Below, piece by piece: positions 18,723 to 27,805 of a DNA stretch of 64,000 bases (position 1 is the stretch's first letter; the number at the start of each line of letters is the position of its first letter). The stretch spans positions 62,001-126,000 of the forward strand of contig JAPOUL010000117.1 of NCBI GenBank assembly GCA_026708685.1, given 5' to 3'. Origin of the DNA: Bacteroidota bacterium (lineage in GTDB: Bacteria; Bacteroidota; Rhodothermia; Rhodothermales; Bin80). The notes beneath the pieces were generated by a model. It was not told the DNA's origin. It did not search any database and worked only from the letters and a program-made list of their open reading frames with translations. The translations under genes were made by a program, and so were the position numbers.

Positions 18723-19751
18723 ATGTATTCAATTACCTTAATCCCTGGAGATGGTATTGGGCCCGAAGTGACCGATTCAGCATGCAGGATCATTGAAGCA
18801 ACAGGTGTGAATGTACGCTGGGATCGGTTTGAGCATGTTGGTCATGCGGGAGTTCAAAAGTATGGTCAACCAGTCCCTGATGAACTGATTCAGTCCATCC
18901 AGACCAATGGTCTCTGTTTGAAAGGTCCTGTGACGACTCCTATTGGGAAAGGATTCAGGAGCGTGAATGTGTTTCTTCGGCAGAAACTAGATCTCTTTGT
19001 CAATTTGAGACCCTGTAAATGCCTGCCTAATATCACAACGCCATTCAAAGATGTGGATATCGTTATTTTTCGTGAGAATACCGAAGGATTATATTCAGGG
19101 ATAGAAAGCTATGATGAGCGTCTTGAAATTGCAGATTCCATTGCCCGAATCACTCGGAAGGGATCAAGACGGATTCTTGATTATGCCTTCAAGTGGGTGA
19201 TTGCAAATCGTCGAAAATCCCTCACTGCTGTTCATAAAGCGAACGTTCTTAAATTATCGACTGGACTGTTTCTTAACGAAGCCAAGATCATTTCACGAGA
19301 CTTTCCTGATGTATGGTTCAATCACTTCATTGTGGACAACATGGCCATGCAGCTAGTCCTAAAACCTGAAGTTTTTGATTGTATTGTCACAACAAATCTT
19401 TTTGGAGATATTTTAAGCGATTTGTGTGCTGGTCTGGTGGGCGGCTTAGGGGTTGTTCCAGGTGCGAACCTTGGTGATCGACTTGCCGTATTTGAGGCGG
19501 TTCATGGCAGTGCACCTGATATTGCTGGTACATCCACTGCCAATCCAACGGCCCTCATTCGTTCGGCATCACTTCTGTTGCATCATATTGGGGAAATTCA
19601 GGCATCCAAGCAGATTGAATGGGCCGTTCATCAAGTGTATGAAGAGGGGGAGAGCCTCACGCCTGATGTCGGCGGTAATGCATCTACCGAGCAAATGACG
19701 GATCAGATTGTACACATGATCCATCAAGCACCAACAGTTTTCAGAGATTAG
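18723..19751 (+). CDS. NAD-dependent isocitrate dehydrogenase (isocitrate/isopropylmalate DH family)
   Basis: 342 residues of the beta-decarboxylating dehydrogenase family: IPGDGIGPEV at the N-terminus and the family signature NLFGDILSDLCAGLVGGLG. Two details fix the specificity. GFRSVNVFLRQKLDL carries the R-S-x-N-x-x-L-R substrate motif of isocitrate dehydrogenases rather than isopropylmalate dehydrogenases. The cofactor loop reads GSAPDIAG where NADP enzymes have Lys-Tyr (GTAPKYAG), so NAD is expected. The length resembles mitochondrial-type NAD-IDH subunits (about 340), not the 416-residue E. coli enzyme. It converts isocitrate to 2-oxoglutarate in the TCA cycle. A homoisocitrate dehydrogenase role is a remaining alternative. 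The DUF4293 gene follows after 5 bases. Confidence 0.85.
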   Translation: MYSITLIPGDGIGPEVTDSACRIIEATGVNVRWDRFEHVGHAGVQKYGQPVPDELIQSIQTNGLCLKGPVTTPIGKGFRSVNVFLRQKLDLFVNLRPCKCLPNITTPFKDVDIVIFRENTEGLYSGIESYDERLEIADSIARITRKGSRRILDYAFKWVIANRRKSLTAVHKANVLKLSTGLFLNEAKIISRDFPDVWFNHFIVDNMAMQLVLKPEVFDCIVTTNLFGDILSDLCAGLVGGLGVVPGANLGDRLAVFEAVHGSAPDIAGTSTANPTALIRSASLLLHHIGEIQASKQIEWAVHQVYEEGESLTPDVGGNASTEQMTDQIVHMIHQAPTVFRD

Positions 19752-19756
19752 TATTT

Positions 19757-20164
19757 ATGGAATTTCGACATTCAATTTTCGTAGTCTTGTCTGGTTTGAC
19801 CTATGTGCTTCTTCTTTTTGATCACAGCGAAGCAATCGCTGGTACTGCCCAGACTGTACAGATCAGTTTAGTTACGATGGGTGGACTCATCTTCGGGAGT
19901 CTTCTATTGTATAGAAACGCTAATACTCAGCTCCGCGTTCTCAATCTATTGCAGATTCTTGTTGTCTTGTTGACAGCGATCTACTACTACTTGTTGTGGC
20001 AGAATGGTGCCTTTGCAGACTGGTTTCGTGGTGATCATCAGCATTGGTGGTTTATGATCATCAAGTTATCTCCAATCTTTGGCTATGGATTTCTATCGGT
20101 TTCTGTGAGAATTTTACACCGCAACTTGAGACTCATCAAGAGTGTAGACCGTCTCCGAGATTGA
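19757..20164 (+). CDS. DUF4293-family membrane protein
   Basis: 135 residues with four hydrophobic helices (about 7-22, 32-52, 62-82 and 95-118), ending in a basic tail (LHRNLRLIKSVDRLRD). That tail matches the R-x-D-x-x-x-R-S-x-D-R-L-R end of DUF4293 proteins, which occur in Bacteroidota and relatives. Function unknown. It begins 5 bases after the isocitrate dehydrogenase stop and is probably co-transcribed with it, although this neighbourhood need not reflect function. Confidence 0.7.
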   Translation: MEFRHSIFVVLSGLTYVLLLFDHSEAIAGTAQTVQISLVTMGGLIFGSLLLYRNANTQLRVLNLLQILVVLLTAIYYYLLWQNGAFADWFRGDHQHWWFMIIKLSPIFGYGFLSVSVRILHRNLRLIKSVDRLRD

Positions 20165-20241
20165 GATGTTATTGATGGATTGGATGATTTTTTCTTGACT
20201 ACACTGTATCATAGAATGAATTGGATACATAGGAAGATTGT

Positions 20242-23193
20242 ATGATGAAGATTGGTCGCACCACGGAGGAGTCCTTTAACGTTGCTCTTGGTCAGGCCCT
20301 TCGTCAAGCACGTGCCCATTGGTCTGCCTCTCCTGAGTGTATCCATGTGGAACAGACAGGGCTGTTACACTCCCCTACGCCTGTGAAGCCCGATCTGTTG
20401 ATCCATGATGGGCTCTTTCCGCCTGTGATTTTGGAATCCTCTTTTGACGCAGGAGATGCCGATCGGGATGCGATCAAGCGTCTTGGATCCGAGACAAGGC
20501 AGGGGCGTTTTCGCATCCATGCGACCATTGCACTTCATATTGATGATTACTTCCGTCAGGTGCAGGAATTTGCGATTGCCGAAGAGCTCTTAGGTGGTTA
20601 TCCGATTCAGTATGCGGTTCATCAGCTTCTTGATCGATCGGGACAGATCTCCATTTCGGAGACACGTCATCGACGTTGGCCTTCTCGCGGATTTATTCAG
20701 GGCACGGTCTTTGATCTTGCCGCTTTGTTACCATCCATTGGACTTCCTTTAGAGCAGGTGGAAGCAATCGGTGATCAGGTAGCCCGGTTGGTAGAGGAGG
20801 CGGCCAGCGGGTTGGAGATGACGCTGTCAACCAAGAATCAGGAGCGGATTGCCGCACATTTGCACCAACGCTCCCCACTAAAGGGTCTTCGTACCATGAT
20901 GGTTCTGTGGTTGAACGCATTGTTGACACAGCAGCGTCTGGCCGTGTCGGATACCGCGGGTGTGACACCTCTTGATTTTACCAGTGAGTCGTATCCCGAT
21001 CTGCAACAGCAGATGAAGACATGGAGAGACATTAACGAGTTGAACTGGAATTCGGTATTTGAGCCAGCGATCGAAGTGCTTCACTTGGCCAGTCAATTTA
21101 ATCCATTGGAGACTTCACGAATGCTCTCCAAGCTGATCACGGCAGTTCTCCATATAGAGACGGCCCAACTGGGGTTGCATATCAGTATAGGTGCGGAGTT
21201 GTTTCCGAAGTTAAGTGAGGATCGTAAACAGGCGGCAGCATTTTATACGCAGCCCGCCACGGCGGAGCTCTTGGCGGGATTGACATTACAGAGATCGTTT
21301 CTATCTGAGCAGCAATGGGGTGATGCCTTGTGCTTGACGCGATATCACTTGAGTGATTTGGCGTGTGGAACAGGCACGTTACTTCGGGCGGGGTATCGTC
21401 GGCTAGCCATGTTCCATGAGCAGGCGGGAGGCACGCCGGACAGTTTGCGCAGGTTTCATACTTCTGCCATGGAAGGTGGACTCATAGGAACCGATATTAG
21501 CCCGATTGCTGCCCACTTGACGGCTTCATCGTTAGCAGCCCTTGGCTATGGAGATCCCTATGGAGATACGCAGATCGGTTGGGTAGAGGTAGGTGGAGAA
21601 CGAGCACAGACGGGTTCGTTGGAGTACTTTTCGACTCCTCAGATTGTAGATCTTTTTCATATTGGCAGTGGTCAATCTACCGGGAATGGCAATGGAGAAG
21701 CAAACTCTGTCACGGTTCAAGATGGATCTATTGATTGGATCATGATGAATCCGCCCTATTCACGGACTCGTGGTGGGCAGAGTGTATTTGACATAGCAGG
21801 TTTGTCGGATCAAGAGCGGAAGGCATGTCAGAAGCGTTGGAGAGATTTGGTCAAGCATGAGCCGGTGAACAAACAGGCGGGATTGGCGGCATCGTTTTTA
21901 GATTTGGCACGATTGAAGTGTAAACCTGGGGGTCGGATTGGATTTGTGCTCCCGCTTTCGGCGGCTTTTGCAGAGTCGTGGTCTGTTACGCGTCGTATGA
22001 TAGGAGAAGAGTTTGAAGAGATTCTGGTTCTTGCTGTCGCCAGTGGTCAAGCTTTGGGCAAACAGGCACTATCGGCAGATACCCAGATGGAAGAGATGCT
22101 TTTGATAGCAACGAAGCGTAAGCATGGTACTTCGGATAGCACCGAACAGATTCAGTGTGTGACGCTTCGTGCACCTGTTGTACGGGTTGGGGAAGCAGCA
22201 GAAATGGCAAGAGCGATTCAATTGAGTATAGACTCCCTTGATGACTCCACGAAGAGTTATCCCGTTCAAGTTGGGGAGGATGAGATTGGACAGGTCTATG
22301 CCTTTGATATCCGTCATGCTGGTGCCCCGTGGAATGCACTTGGTGTACTCCATGCAGATCTTGCATTGGCTGCCAATGCACTTTTAGATGGGCATCTGAT
22401 CTTTAATGGAGAGTCTATGGAGATTGGACTACCAATGACCACCATTGGTGAATTATTTACCATTGGACCAACCCATGACCTGATCGGGCATCTTGCAGGG
22501 AGAGATCCTCGCGGAGCCTTTGAATTGAATCCTGTCTTTGATCATGTAGATGCGATTGGTCCAGATCGGGCATTGTGGAAAGCGGACAGTTCAACGCAAA
22601 CTCAACTGATGATTCATCTGACCCACAAGGGATCTGCACCTAAAAATGTTGGATCGAAAAAGCAACGAGATGCCATGCGCCAATGCAGGAGTACCTTGTT
22701 CTATGCACGAAACATGAGGTGGACTTCCCAGGCTCTGTTGGCAGCTACCACAAATCACCCAGGAATGGGTGGACCGACTTGGACATCCCTCATCCACGAG
22801 GATGAAATACTCTGCAAGTGTTTTGCACTATGGGCCAACTCTACACTAGGGTTTCTCGTTCACTGGACGCAGGGACAGAGGACACACAGTGGACGATCAC
22901 GAACTCAAGTCAAAGCTCTTTCATCCATTCCTTGTCCTGATCTACTTCAAATCTCAAATACGAAGCGAAATATAGCTTGCAGGGTTTTTGATCAGATTTC
23001 TCAAGACAAATTACGTCCTGCATGTCAAGCCCATGCAGATTCTGTGCGAAAAACGATTGATCAAGCCGTTCTGAAAATGATTGGATTAGATCCAATGGAG
23101 GTCCATACCATTCTCAATAAACTACGATGGATATGGTGTAATGAACCATCCACTCATGGACAAAATCGTAAAGCACTCCAACTATTGCAATGA
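20242..23193 (+). CDS. Large solitary N6-adenine DNA methyltransferase, type IIG/DISARM-like layout
   Basis: 983 residues. The N-terminal about 130 contain PDLLIHDGLFPPVILESSFD, reminiscent of a PD-(D/E)XK core (Asp, then Glu-Ser-Ser where Glu-x-Lys is usual). A helical region follows, then a gamma-class methyltransferase core: FYTQPATAELLAGL (motif X-like), LSDLACGTGTLLRAGYRRL (motif I, SAM binding), GTDISPIAAHL (motif II) and IMMNPPYSR (motif IV, catalytic NPPY). A C-terminal region from about residue 660 may be target recognition. It methylates adenine in DNA. AGGAAG just before the ATG at 20242 is a plausible ribosome site. No restriction, helicase or phospholipase-D partner gene lies within the window, so it is either a single-chain restriction-modification enzyme with an atypical nuclease motif or an orphan methyltransferase. 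Confidence 0.82.
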   Translation: MMKIGRTTEESFNVALGQALRQARAHWSASPECIHVEQTGLLHSPTPVKPDLLIHDGLFPPVILESSFDAGDADRDAIKRLGSETRQGRFRIHATIALHIDDYFRQVQEFAIAEELLGGYPIQYAVHQLLDRSGQISISETRHRRWPSRGFIQGTVFDLAALLPSIGLPLEQVEAIGDQVARLVEEAASGLEMTLSTKNQERIAAHLHQRSPLKGLRTMMVLWLNALLTQQRLAVSDTAGVTPLDFTSESYPDLQQQMKTWRDINELNWNSVFEPAIEVLHLASQFNPLETSRMLSKLITAVLHIETAQLGLHISIGAELFPKLSEDRKQAAAFYTQPATAELLAGLTLQRSFLSEQQWGDALCLTRYHLSDLACGTGTLLRAGYRRLAMFHEQAGGTPDSLRRFHTSAMEGGLIGTDISPIAAHLTASSLAALGYGDPYGDTQIGWVEVGGERAQTGSLEYFSTPQIVDLFHIGSGQSTGNGNGEANSVTVQDGSIDWIMMNPPYSRTRGGQSVFDIAGLSDQERKACQKRWRDLVKHEPVNKQAGLAASFLDLARLKCKPGGRIGFVLPLSAAFAESWSVTRRMIGEEFEEILVLAVASGQALGKQALSADTQMEEMLLIATKRKHGTSDSTEQIQCVTLRAPVVRVGEAAEMARAIQLSIDSLDDSTKSYPVQVGEDEIGQVYAFDIRHAGAPWNALGVLHADLALAANALLDGHLIFNGESMEIGLPMTTIGELFTIGPTHDLIGHLAGRDPRGAFELNPVFDHVDAIGPDRALWKADSSTQTQLMIHLTHKGSAPKNVGSKKQRDAMRQCRSTLFYARNMRWTSQALLAATTNHPGMGGPTWTSLIHEDEILCKCFALWANSTLGFLVHWTQGQRTHSGRSRTQVKALSSIPCPDLLQISNTKRNIACRVFDQISQDKLRPACQAHADSVRKTIDQAVLKMIGLDPMEVHTILNKLRWIWCNEPSTHGQNRKALQLLQ

Positions 23194-23262
23194 ACATCAT
23201 GATCAATTAGTCGCCACAATGAAATACTACGGAGGGACTAGGATACCGAATCCGTCAAATGC

Positions 23263-24732
23263 TTAGGTGGCTTGCAAGTGATCAGCGACTCGTAGCGCCT
23301 GTGATGCAATGGTCAATGCAGGGTTCATTGCACCCGAAGATGGAAAAAAGGAAGCATCAACCACATAAAGATTTTTGAGTCCATGCATCTTGCAAAAAGG
23401 GTCCAGTACGCTGATGTCAGGTTCGTTTCCCATTTTCAAGGTGCCGCATTGATGAGAGTTGGTTTCGATCCCCATCTGCTGGGTAAATGAGAGTGGATAA
23501 CCAGCACTCCTGAGCATCTTACGAGCACGATTGAGTAATTGACGATGAGTTGCTAAGTTATTAGGTTTCCAGTGGATTTGAATTCTTCCATGAGAAGAAA
23601 TCGAGATATGATTCTGAGGATCTGGTAAATCTTCACTCATCACCCACCACTCAATGCTTCTGTCAGCAAGAAAGTGTAATATCGGTAGGGGAATATTCGG
23701 GCGTGCAGATTTGAGCATAGATGCCTGAACTTTTCCAATCATCTGTAGGTTTCCCATAGGCCAAGGCCATGTACGATCCCCTAGATACCAGTCATTCACC
23801 GAAATTGTTTTCTGAAATGTAGTTGTATTTCGTTCCCATGGGCGGAAGGCTATCAGTGCACTATTGTTATGGACCATATAATTTCTTCCAATCAGTCCAG
23901 ATGAATCTGGGAGATCCTCTGTCCGCAGTAGTAGTGCTGCAGAGTTCACTGCACCACAACTCAGCACCAATGTATCGGACTGAACTGTTTGCAACTCCCC
24001 ACCACGATCAATCTCTATTGCATGGACGGCATCATTTTGGATGATGATGCGACGAGCAATGGAGTTAGTCCAAAGAGATACATCGGATGATTCAAGAGCA
24101 GGGCGTACAGCACATACTTCGGCATCAGATTTTGCATGAACTTTGCATGGGAAGCCATCACAGGTATGGCATCTCAGGCATTTTCTTCCCAGATCAACTC
24201 CAAGTGGTAAATGATTTGGATGCAAACCCTGCTTTTGAAGAGATGCACTCAGGCGTTCAATCTGGGGTTCATGGGAGACTTCAGAAAAAGGATACTCCGA
24301 TGAGCGAGATGGTTCTGTTGGGTCTTCACCCGTACATCCATGTACTCCATACAATCTCTCTGCCCTACCATAGTATGGTTCCAAATCATTATAGCTCATT
24401 GGCCATGCAGGGCTGATCCCTTGTTCATGTTCAAGCTCTCTAAAATCCTCCCGCCTGAATCTGGGCAGTGCAGCACCATAGACTTTGGAATTCCCTCCAA
24501 CACAATAGTGAACTCCAGGAGTAAAGAGATGACCATTGGAGGTCTCCCATGGATCATTTGATTTGTAGCGATGTTCTCCAAAAACCGCTTCGGGATTCCA
24601 GTTTTCAGGCTCTTGAGGTAGAAAATCACCTCGCTCAATCATGAGAATTTTAGCCCCCGAATTTCGTAATCCCCATGCCAGTGTGCCCCCACCAATGCCA
24701 GTGCCAACAATAATGATGTCGTATCGCGTCAT
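23263..24732 (-). CDS. GMC-family FAD oxidoreductase (last gene of the catabolic operon)
   Basis: 489 residues starting at ATG 24732, whose first four bases overlap the stop of the upstream permease gene (ATGA). A start further upstream would lie inside that gene. N-terminal dinucleotide-binding motif DIIIVGTGIGGGTLAWGLR, flavin-attachment region HYCVGGNSKVYGAAL, a CxxC-type cluster LRCHTCDGFPCK, and C-terminal SHQCGTLKMG with DASFFPSSGAMNPALTI, the GMC active-site His/Asn region. It oxidises an alcohol group, often on a sugar or sterol, with FAD. The cysteine cluster and the short substrate domain separate it from the choline-dehydrogenase-like enzyme of the same operon. No signal peptide; cytoplasmic. 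The substrate is probably related to what the neighbouring transporter carries. Confidence 0.85.
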   Translation of the reverse strand: MTRYDIIIVGTGIGGGTLAWGLRNSGAKILMIERGDFLPQEPENWNPEAVFGEHRYKSNDPWETSNGHLFTPGVHYCVGGNSKVYGAALPRFRREDFRELEHEQGISPAWPMSYNDLEPYYGRAERLYGVHGCTGEDPTEPSRSSEYPFSEVSHEPQIERLSASLQKQGLHPNHLPLGVDLGRKCLRCHTCDGFPCKVHAKSDAEVCAVRPALESSDVSLWTNSIARRIIIQNDAVHAIEIDRGGELQTVQSDTLVLSCGAVNSAALLLRTEDLPDSSGLIGRNYMVHNNSALIAFRPWERNTTTFQKTISVNDWYLGDRTWPWPMGNLQMIGKVQASMLKSARPNIPLPILHFLADRSIEWWVMSEDLPDPQNHISISSHGRIQIHWKPNNLATHRQLLNRARKMLRSAGYPLSFTQQMGIETNSHQCGTLKMGNEPDISVLDPFCKMHGLKNLYVVDASFFPSSGAMNPALTIASQALRVADHLQAT

Positions 24733-25544
24733 GCCTTTACCGAGCCAGAGACTAATCCTTGCACAAAGAGCTTCCCTAATCCAATGTAAACCAGAGCCGT
24801 TGGTATCGCAGCCAGAATTGCCCCTGCCATCACCACATTCCAATCCACCGAGAAGGACCCAGACAAGTTATTCAATGCGATCGTGACAGGCTGAGACTGA
24901 GGATTTGGAACCACCGTAATTCCAAAGAGAAAGTCATTCCAGATGTTGGTAAATTGAAAAATGAGAGCAACCGCAAATGCAGGTAAAGATAATGGCATGA
25001 TGACTCGCCAGAACGCCCCCAAAGTGCCTGCACCATCAACGGTAGCAGCTTCAATGATAGAGTTCGGAATATGAATATAAAAATTGCGGAAGATGAGTGT
25101 CGTCACCGAAATTCCGTACACGACATGCGTTAAGATCAACCCCGGTATAGTACCATAGAGGTTGATCCACTGCAGGAAGCGAACAAGGGGAAGCAGGATG
25201 GCCTGATACGGGATGAAAAATCCGAACAGAAGAAGAGCAAAAAGAAACTCGGATCCTTTGAATCTCCATTTAGAGAAAATATAACCATTGAGGGCTCCAA
25301 TGACCGAGGAAATCAAGGCAGATGGGAAAACCATCCACAAACTATTCTGAAGGTTAGGCGATAGCAGGCTCCATGCGTGAATGAACCCTTGCATGGATAG
25401 ATGATGGGGAAGTTCCCACATCGTGGATAAACTGACACTGGACGCATCTCGCAGGCTATTGACTAACATCACATACACGGGCAAGAGATAGAAAATCATC
25501 AAGCATCCAAGCAAAAACCACAGAAGAACCCGCTTCATCTTCAT
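24729..25544 (-). CDS. Carbohydrate-type ABC transporter permease (MalG/UgpE-like)
   Basis: 271 residues with about six membrane helices. The cytoplasmic EAA loop EAATVDGAGTLGAFWRVIMP couples to the ATPase. The N-terminal MKRVLLWFLLGCLMIFYLLP and the overall order match CUT1-family MalG proteins. The gene starts with a 4-base ATGA overlap to the MalF-like gene upstream and ends in an ATGA overlap with the GMC gene, so all three are translationally coupled. It forms the inner-membrane channel with the MalF-like protein. No ATPase gene is found in the operon. Confidence 0.92.
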   Translation of the reverse strand: MKMKRVLLWFLLGCLMIFYLLPVYVMLVNSLRDASSVSLSTMWELPHHLSMQGFIHAWSLLSPNLQNSLWMVFPSALISSVIGALNGYIFSKWRFKGSEFLFALLLFGFFIPYQAILLPLVRFLQWINLYGTIPGLILTHVVYGISVTTLIFRNFYIHIPNSIIEAATVDGAGTLGAFWRVIMPLSLPAFAVALIFQFTNIWNDFLFGITVVPNPQSQPVTIALNNLSGSFSVDWNVVMAGAILAAIPTALVYIGLGKLFVQGLVSGSVKA

Positions 25545-26533
25545 GTTTCACGGGTCTTCAAGGAATGCATGAGATAAGGAACGATCACCAGTGATGATAA
25601 GATCAGCATCACAACGGAGGCGGATGTTCCAAGATTGTAGCGTGCTGCTTTGAACATCATTTCAAACACAAAAATGGCAGGTACATCGGTAGCAAAACCA
25701 GGACCGACTCCCGACATGGCAAACACCAAATCAAAAATTTTCAAAGAAACATGAATCAAAATGATCACCGTAGAAATAGTAATGGGGTTCAACATGGGAA
25801 TGATCACCGATCGATACAATCGGAATTCACTTGCACCATCAATCCGAGCTGCATCCCGTATCTGGGGACGGATTCCTCCAAGCCCACCGAGGTACATGGC
25901 CATCACAAACCCAGAGAGTTGCCATGTTGCTGCAATGGCAACAGGAATCAATGCTACCGGGATTCCCCATTCAATCTGAAAATCTCCCCCCGCTGGCCAA
26001 ACTTGAGAAAGGATGTGATTGACTGAAAAGACTACACTGGGATCCGTCGTCCAACCGGGAGACAACGGACTCATTCCAGATGATTCAAGGGCCTGATTAA
26101 TGCCCAGAAAATCAAAGAAAAGGTTGATTCCCGTCTCAGGATTGAAGATCCATCGCCAAACGACACCTGTAACAATAAACGACAGTGCATAAGGAAATAG
26201 GAACGTGTTCCTAAAGAACCCCTTCCCTGCAAGTTGGCGATCCAGTAGGATGGCAAGCCCAAGCCCAAGACTAACCGCAAATAGGATAAACAAAGTGGTG
26301 AACACAAATGTATTGCGCAAATCTGCCTGAAACCGTGGCATAGAGAGCAGATCCGCATAGGTTTGCCACAGTGGATCGCGCAAGGACAAATCTACCGAAA
26401 GTGTTCGCCAGTTCGTTAGGGAGATAAAAAAACTGCTCCCGATAAAACCATATACGAAAATGGCAGTCAGAATCAACGATGGCAACAAGATCAGAACACC
26501 ACTATGACGGGATATCCAATGCTGATGGATCAT
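25541..26533 (-). CDS. Carbohydrate-type ABC transporter permease (MalF/UgpA-like)
   Basis: 330 residues with an EAA loop DAARIDGASEFRLYRSVIIP and about seven helices, matching CUT1-family MalF/UgpA subunits. Relative to simple homologues it has an extra periplasmic-loop stretch at about 145-190. The ATG lies 3 bases after the binding-protein stop, and the end overlaps the next permease by 4 bases. It partners the MalG-like subunit and the lipoprotein binding protein. CUT1 systems import sugars, glycerol-phosphate or oligosaccharides; the exact ligand is not predictable here. Confidence 0.92.
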   Translation of the reverse strand: MIHQHWISRHSGVLILLPSLILTAIFVYGFIGSSFFISLTNWRTLSVDLSLRDPLWQTYADLLSMPRFQADLRNTFVFTTLFILFAVSLGLGLAILLDRQLAGKGFFRNTFLFPYALSFIVTGVVWRWIFNPETGINLFFDFLGINQALESSGMSPLSPGWTTDPSVVFSVNHILSQVWPAGGDFQIEWGIPVALIPVAIAATWQLSGFVMAMYLGGLGGIRPQIRDAARIDGASEFRLYRSVIIPMLNPITISTVIILIHVSLKIFDLVFAMSGVGPGFATDVPAIFVFEMMFKAARYNLGTSASVVMLILSSLVIVPYLMHSLKTRET

Positions 26534-26536
26534 CGG

Positions 26537-27793
26537 TTACGACCCGAAGCCAGACATTTGTGCTTCCCGTGCTAATGTTTCTGCAAAAGATGCTACATCT
26601 CGCCGAACAACGAAGTCGGTCAAGGCATCGTTGAGTGCCTGCTGAAAATCAGCAGGAGCAGCAGAGCCGTGAATGACGGTCGGAACAGCCACACCATTAG
26701 CGTACTCGTCCATGGCCCATTGCAGATACGGACCGAAACGAGAACGGTCACAATCCGTGCGAGCACAAATGGATCCTTTGATCAGGTTAAAATTTTCTTG
26801 CACCTCTCGCTCTCCCATGATTCTGAGCATGTCACGGGTAACGTCAGCATTGGGAGCATCCTTGGCAAGAGTAAACCCATCGGTCACCATCAGATGAGTT
26901 CCTTCGGATCCCGGGTGAGCAACCCAGCCGAAGTCAATATTTTCAACAAGGCCATCTCGTTTGAATTCCCCATAAGCCCAGTCTCCCATCGAGTAGAAGA
27001 CGCAATCTCCGCGTGCCATTTTATCTGCGGCCTGATCCCATGACAGGGCTGCATGGTCATTGTTGAGGTAATCAAGGAGTCGGCCGTAAGTAGTGATGGC
27101 TTGCATCACAGCGGGATCCATAAAATGAGTAGATCCGTTCCAGAGACCAAGATAACGGTCAGGTCCAAGCGTACCTAAAAGTGTGTTTTCAAACATGATC
27201 CCTGTGGCCCAGATTCCCGTATCTCCCATGCACATAGGAGTTACACCAGCACGGCTTAACTGTTCTGCAATCTCAAAGAGAGTCTCAATGGAGAGAGTCT
27301 CTCCAATGACAATTCCATGTTCGGAAAGGACCAGTTTATTAAACCACAATGTATTGCTTCGGTGGAGATTCAGCACAATCAGGTAAGGTTCATCATCTTT
27401 ACTAACCATGTTGATCAGAGAGGGAGAGAACACCTCATACCACCCCTCCGATTCGTACAGGTCTTTCATGGATGTAACAAATCCAGGATTGATATACTGA
27501 CCCATCAGTTCTGCTCCATGATGGGTTTGCCAAGTATCGGGTGGGATTCCTCCAACGAGTCGAGTTTGAAGAACTGGACGGGCAGCAGATCCACCTCCTC
27601 CTGCTATGGATGCATTAATGACTTTTACATCAGGGTATTGGGTTTGGTAGGCGTCAATGACCGACTGCAAAGCAGCAGCTTCACTGCCAGAAGTCCACCA
27701 TGTAAAGATCTCAATCTGATGGTTGGAATCCGTTTGATCCTCAGTCTGACAAGCGGATAATAGTAGAATGAGAAGAAGGTACCAGAAACGCAT
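26537..27793 (-). CDS. ABC transporter extracellular solute-binding lipoprotein (family 1)
   Basis: 418 residues. A lipoprotein signal peptide with lipobox LLSAC (Cys15) leads into a family-1 solute-binding fold: IEIFTWWTSGSEAAALQSVI at the N-terminus, VINASIAGGGGSA, then GDCVFYSMGDWAYGEF, the usual region contacting ligand. CUT1 binding proteins of this size bind mono- to oligosaccharides. It is anchored in the periplasm and passes ligand to the two permeases that follow within a few bases. It lies 12 bases after the aldehyde dehydrogenase gene, so transport and oxidation genes share one transcript. Confidence 0.92.
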   Translation of the reverse strand: MRFWYLLLILLLSACQTEDQTDSNHQIEIFTWWTSGSEAAALQSVIDAYQTQYPDVKVINASIAGGGGSAARPVLQTRLVGGIPPDTWQTHHGAELMGQYINPGFVTSMKDLYESEGWYEVFSPSLINMVSKDDEPYLIVLNLHRSNTLWFNKLVLSEHGIVIGETLSIETLFEIAEQLSRAGVTPMCMGDTGIWATGIMFENTLLGTLGPDRYLGLWNGSTHFMDPAVMQAITTYGRLLDYLNNDHAALSWDQAADKMARGDCVFYSMGDWAYGEFKRDGLVENIDFGWVAHPGSEGTHLMVTDGFTLAKDAPNADVTRDMLRIMGEREVQENFNLIKGSICARTDCDRSRFGPYLQWAMDEYANGVAVPTVIHGSAAPADFQQALNDALTDFVVRRDVASFAETLAREAQMSGFGS

Positions 27794-27805
27794 ATGATTA
27801 TAGGT

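Noticed and set aside
20242-23193. Complete DISARM or BREX system
   Set aside because: Only a methyltransferase is present. The helicase, phospholipase-D, DUF1998, PglZ and BrxC-type genes that define those systems are absent from the window.
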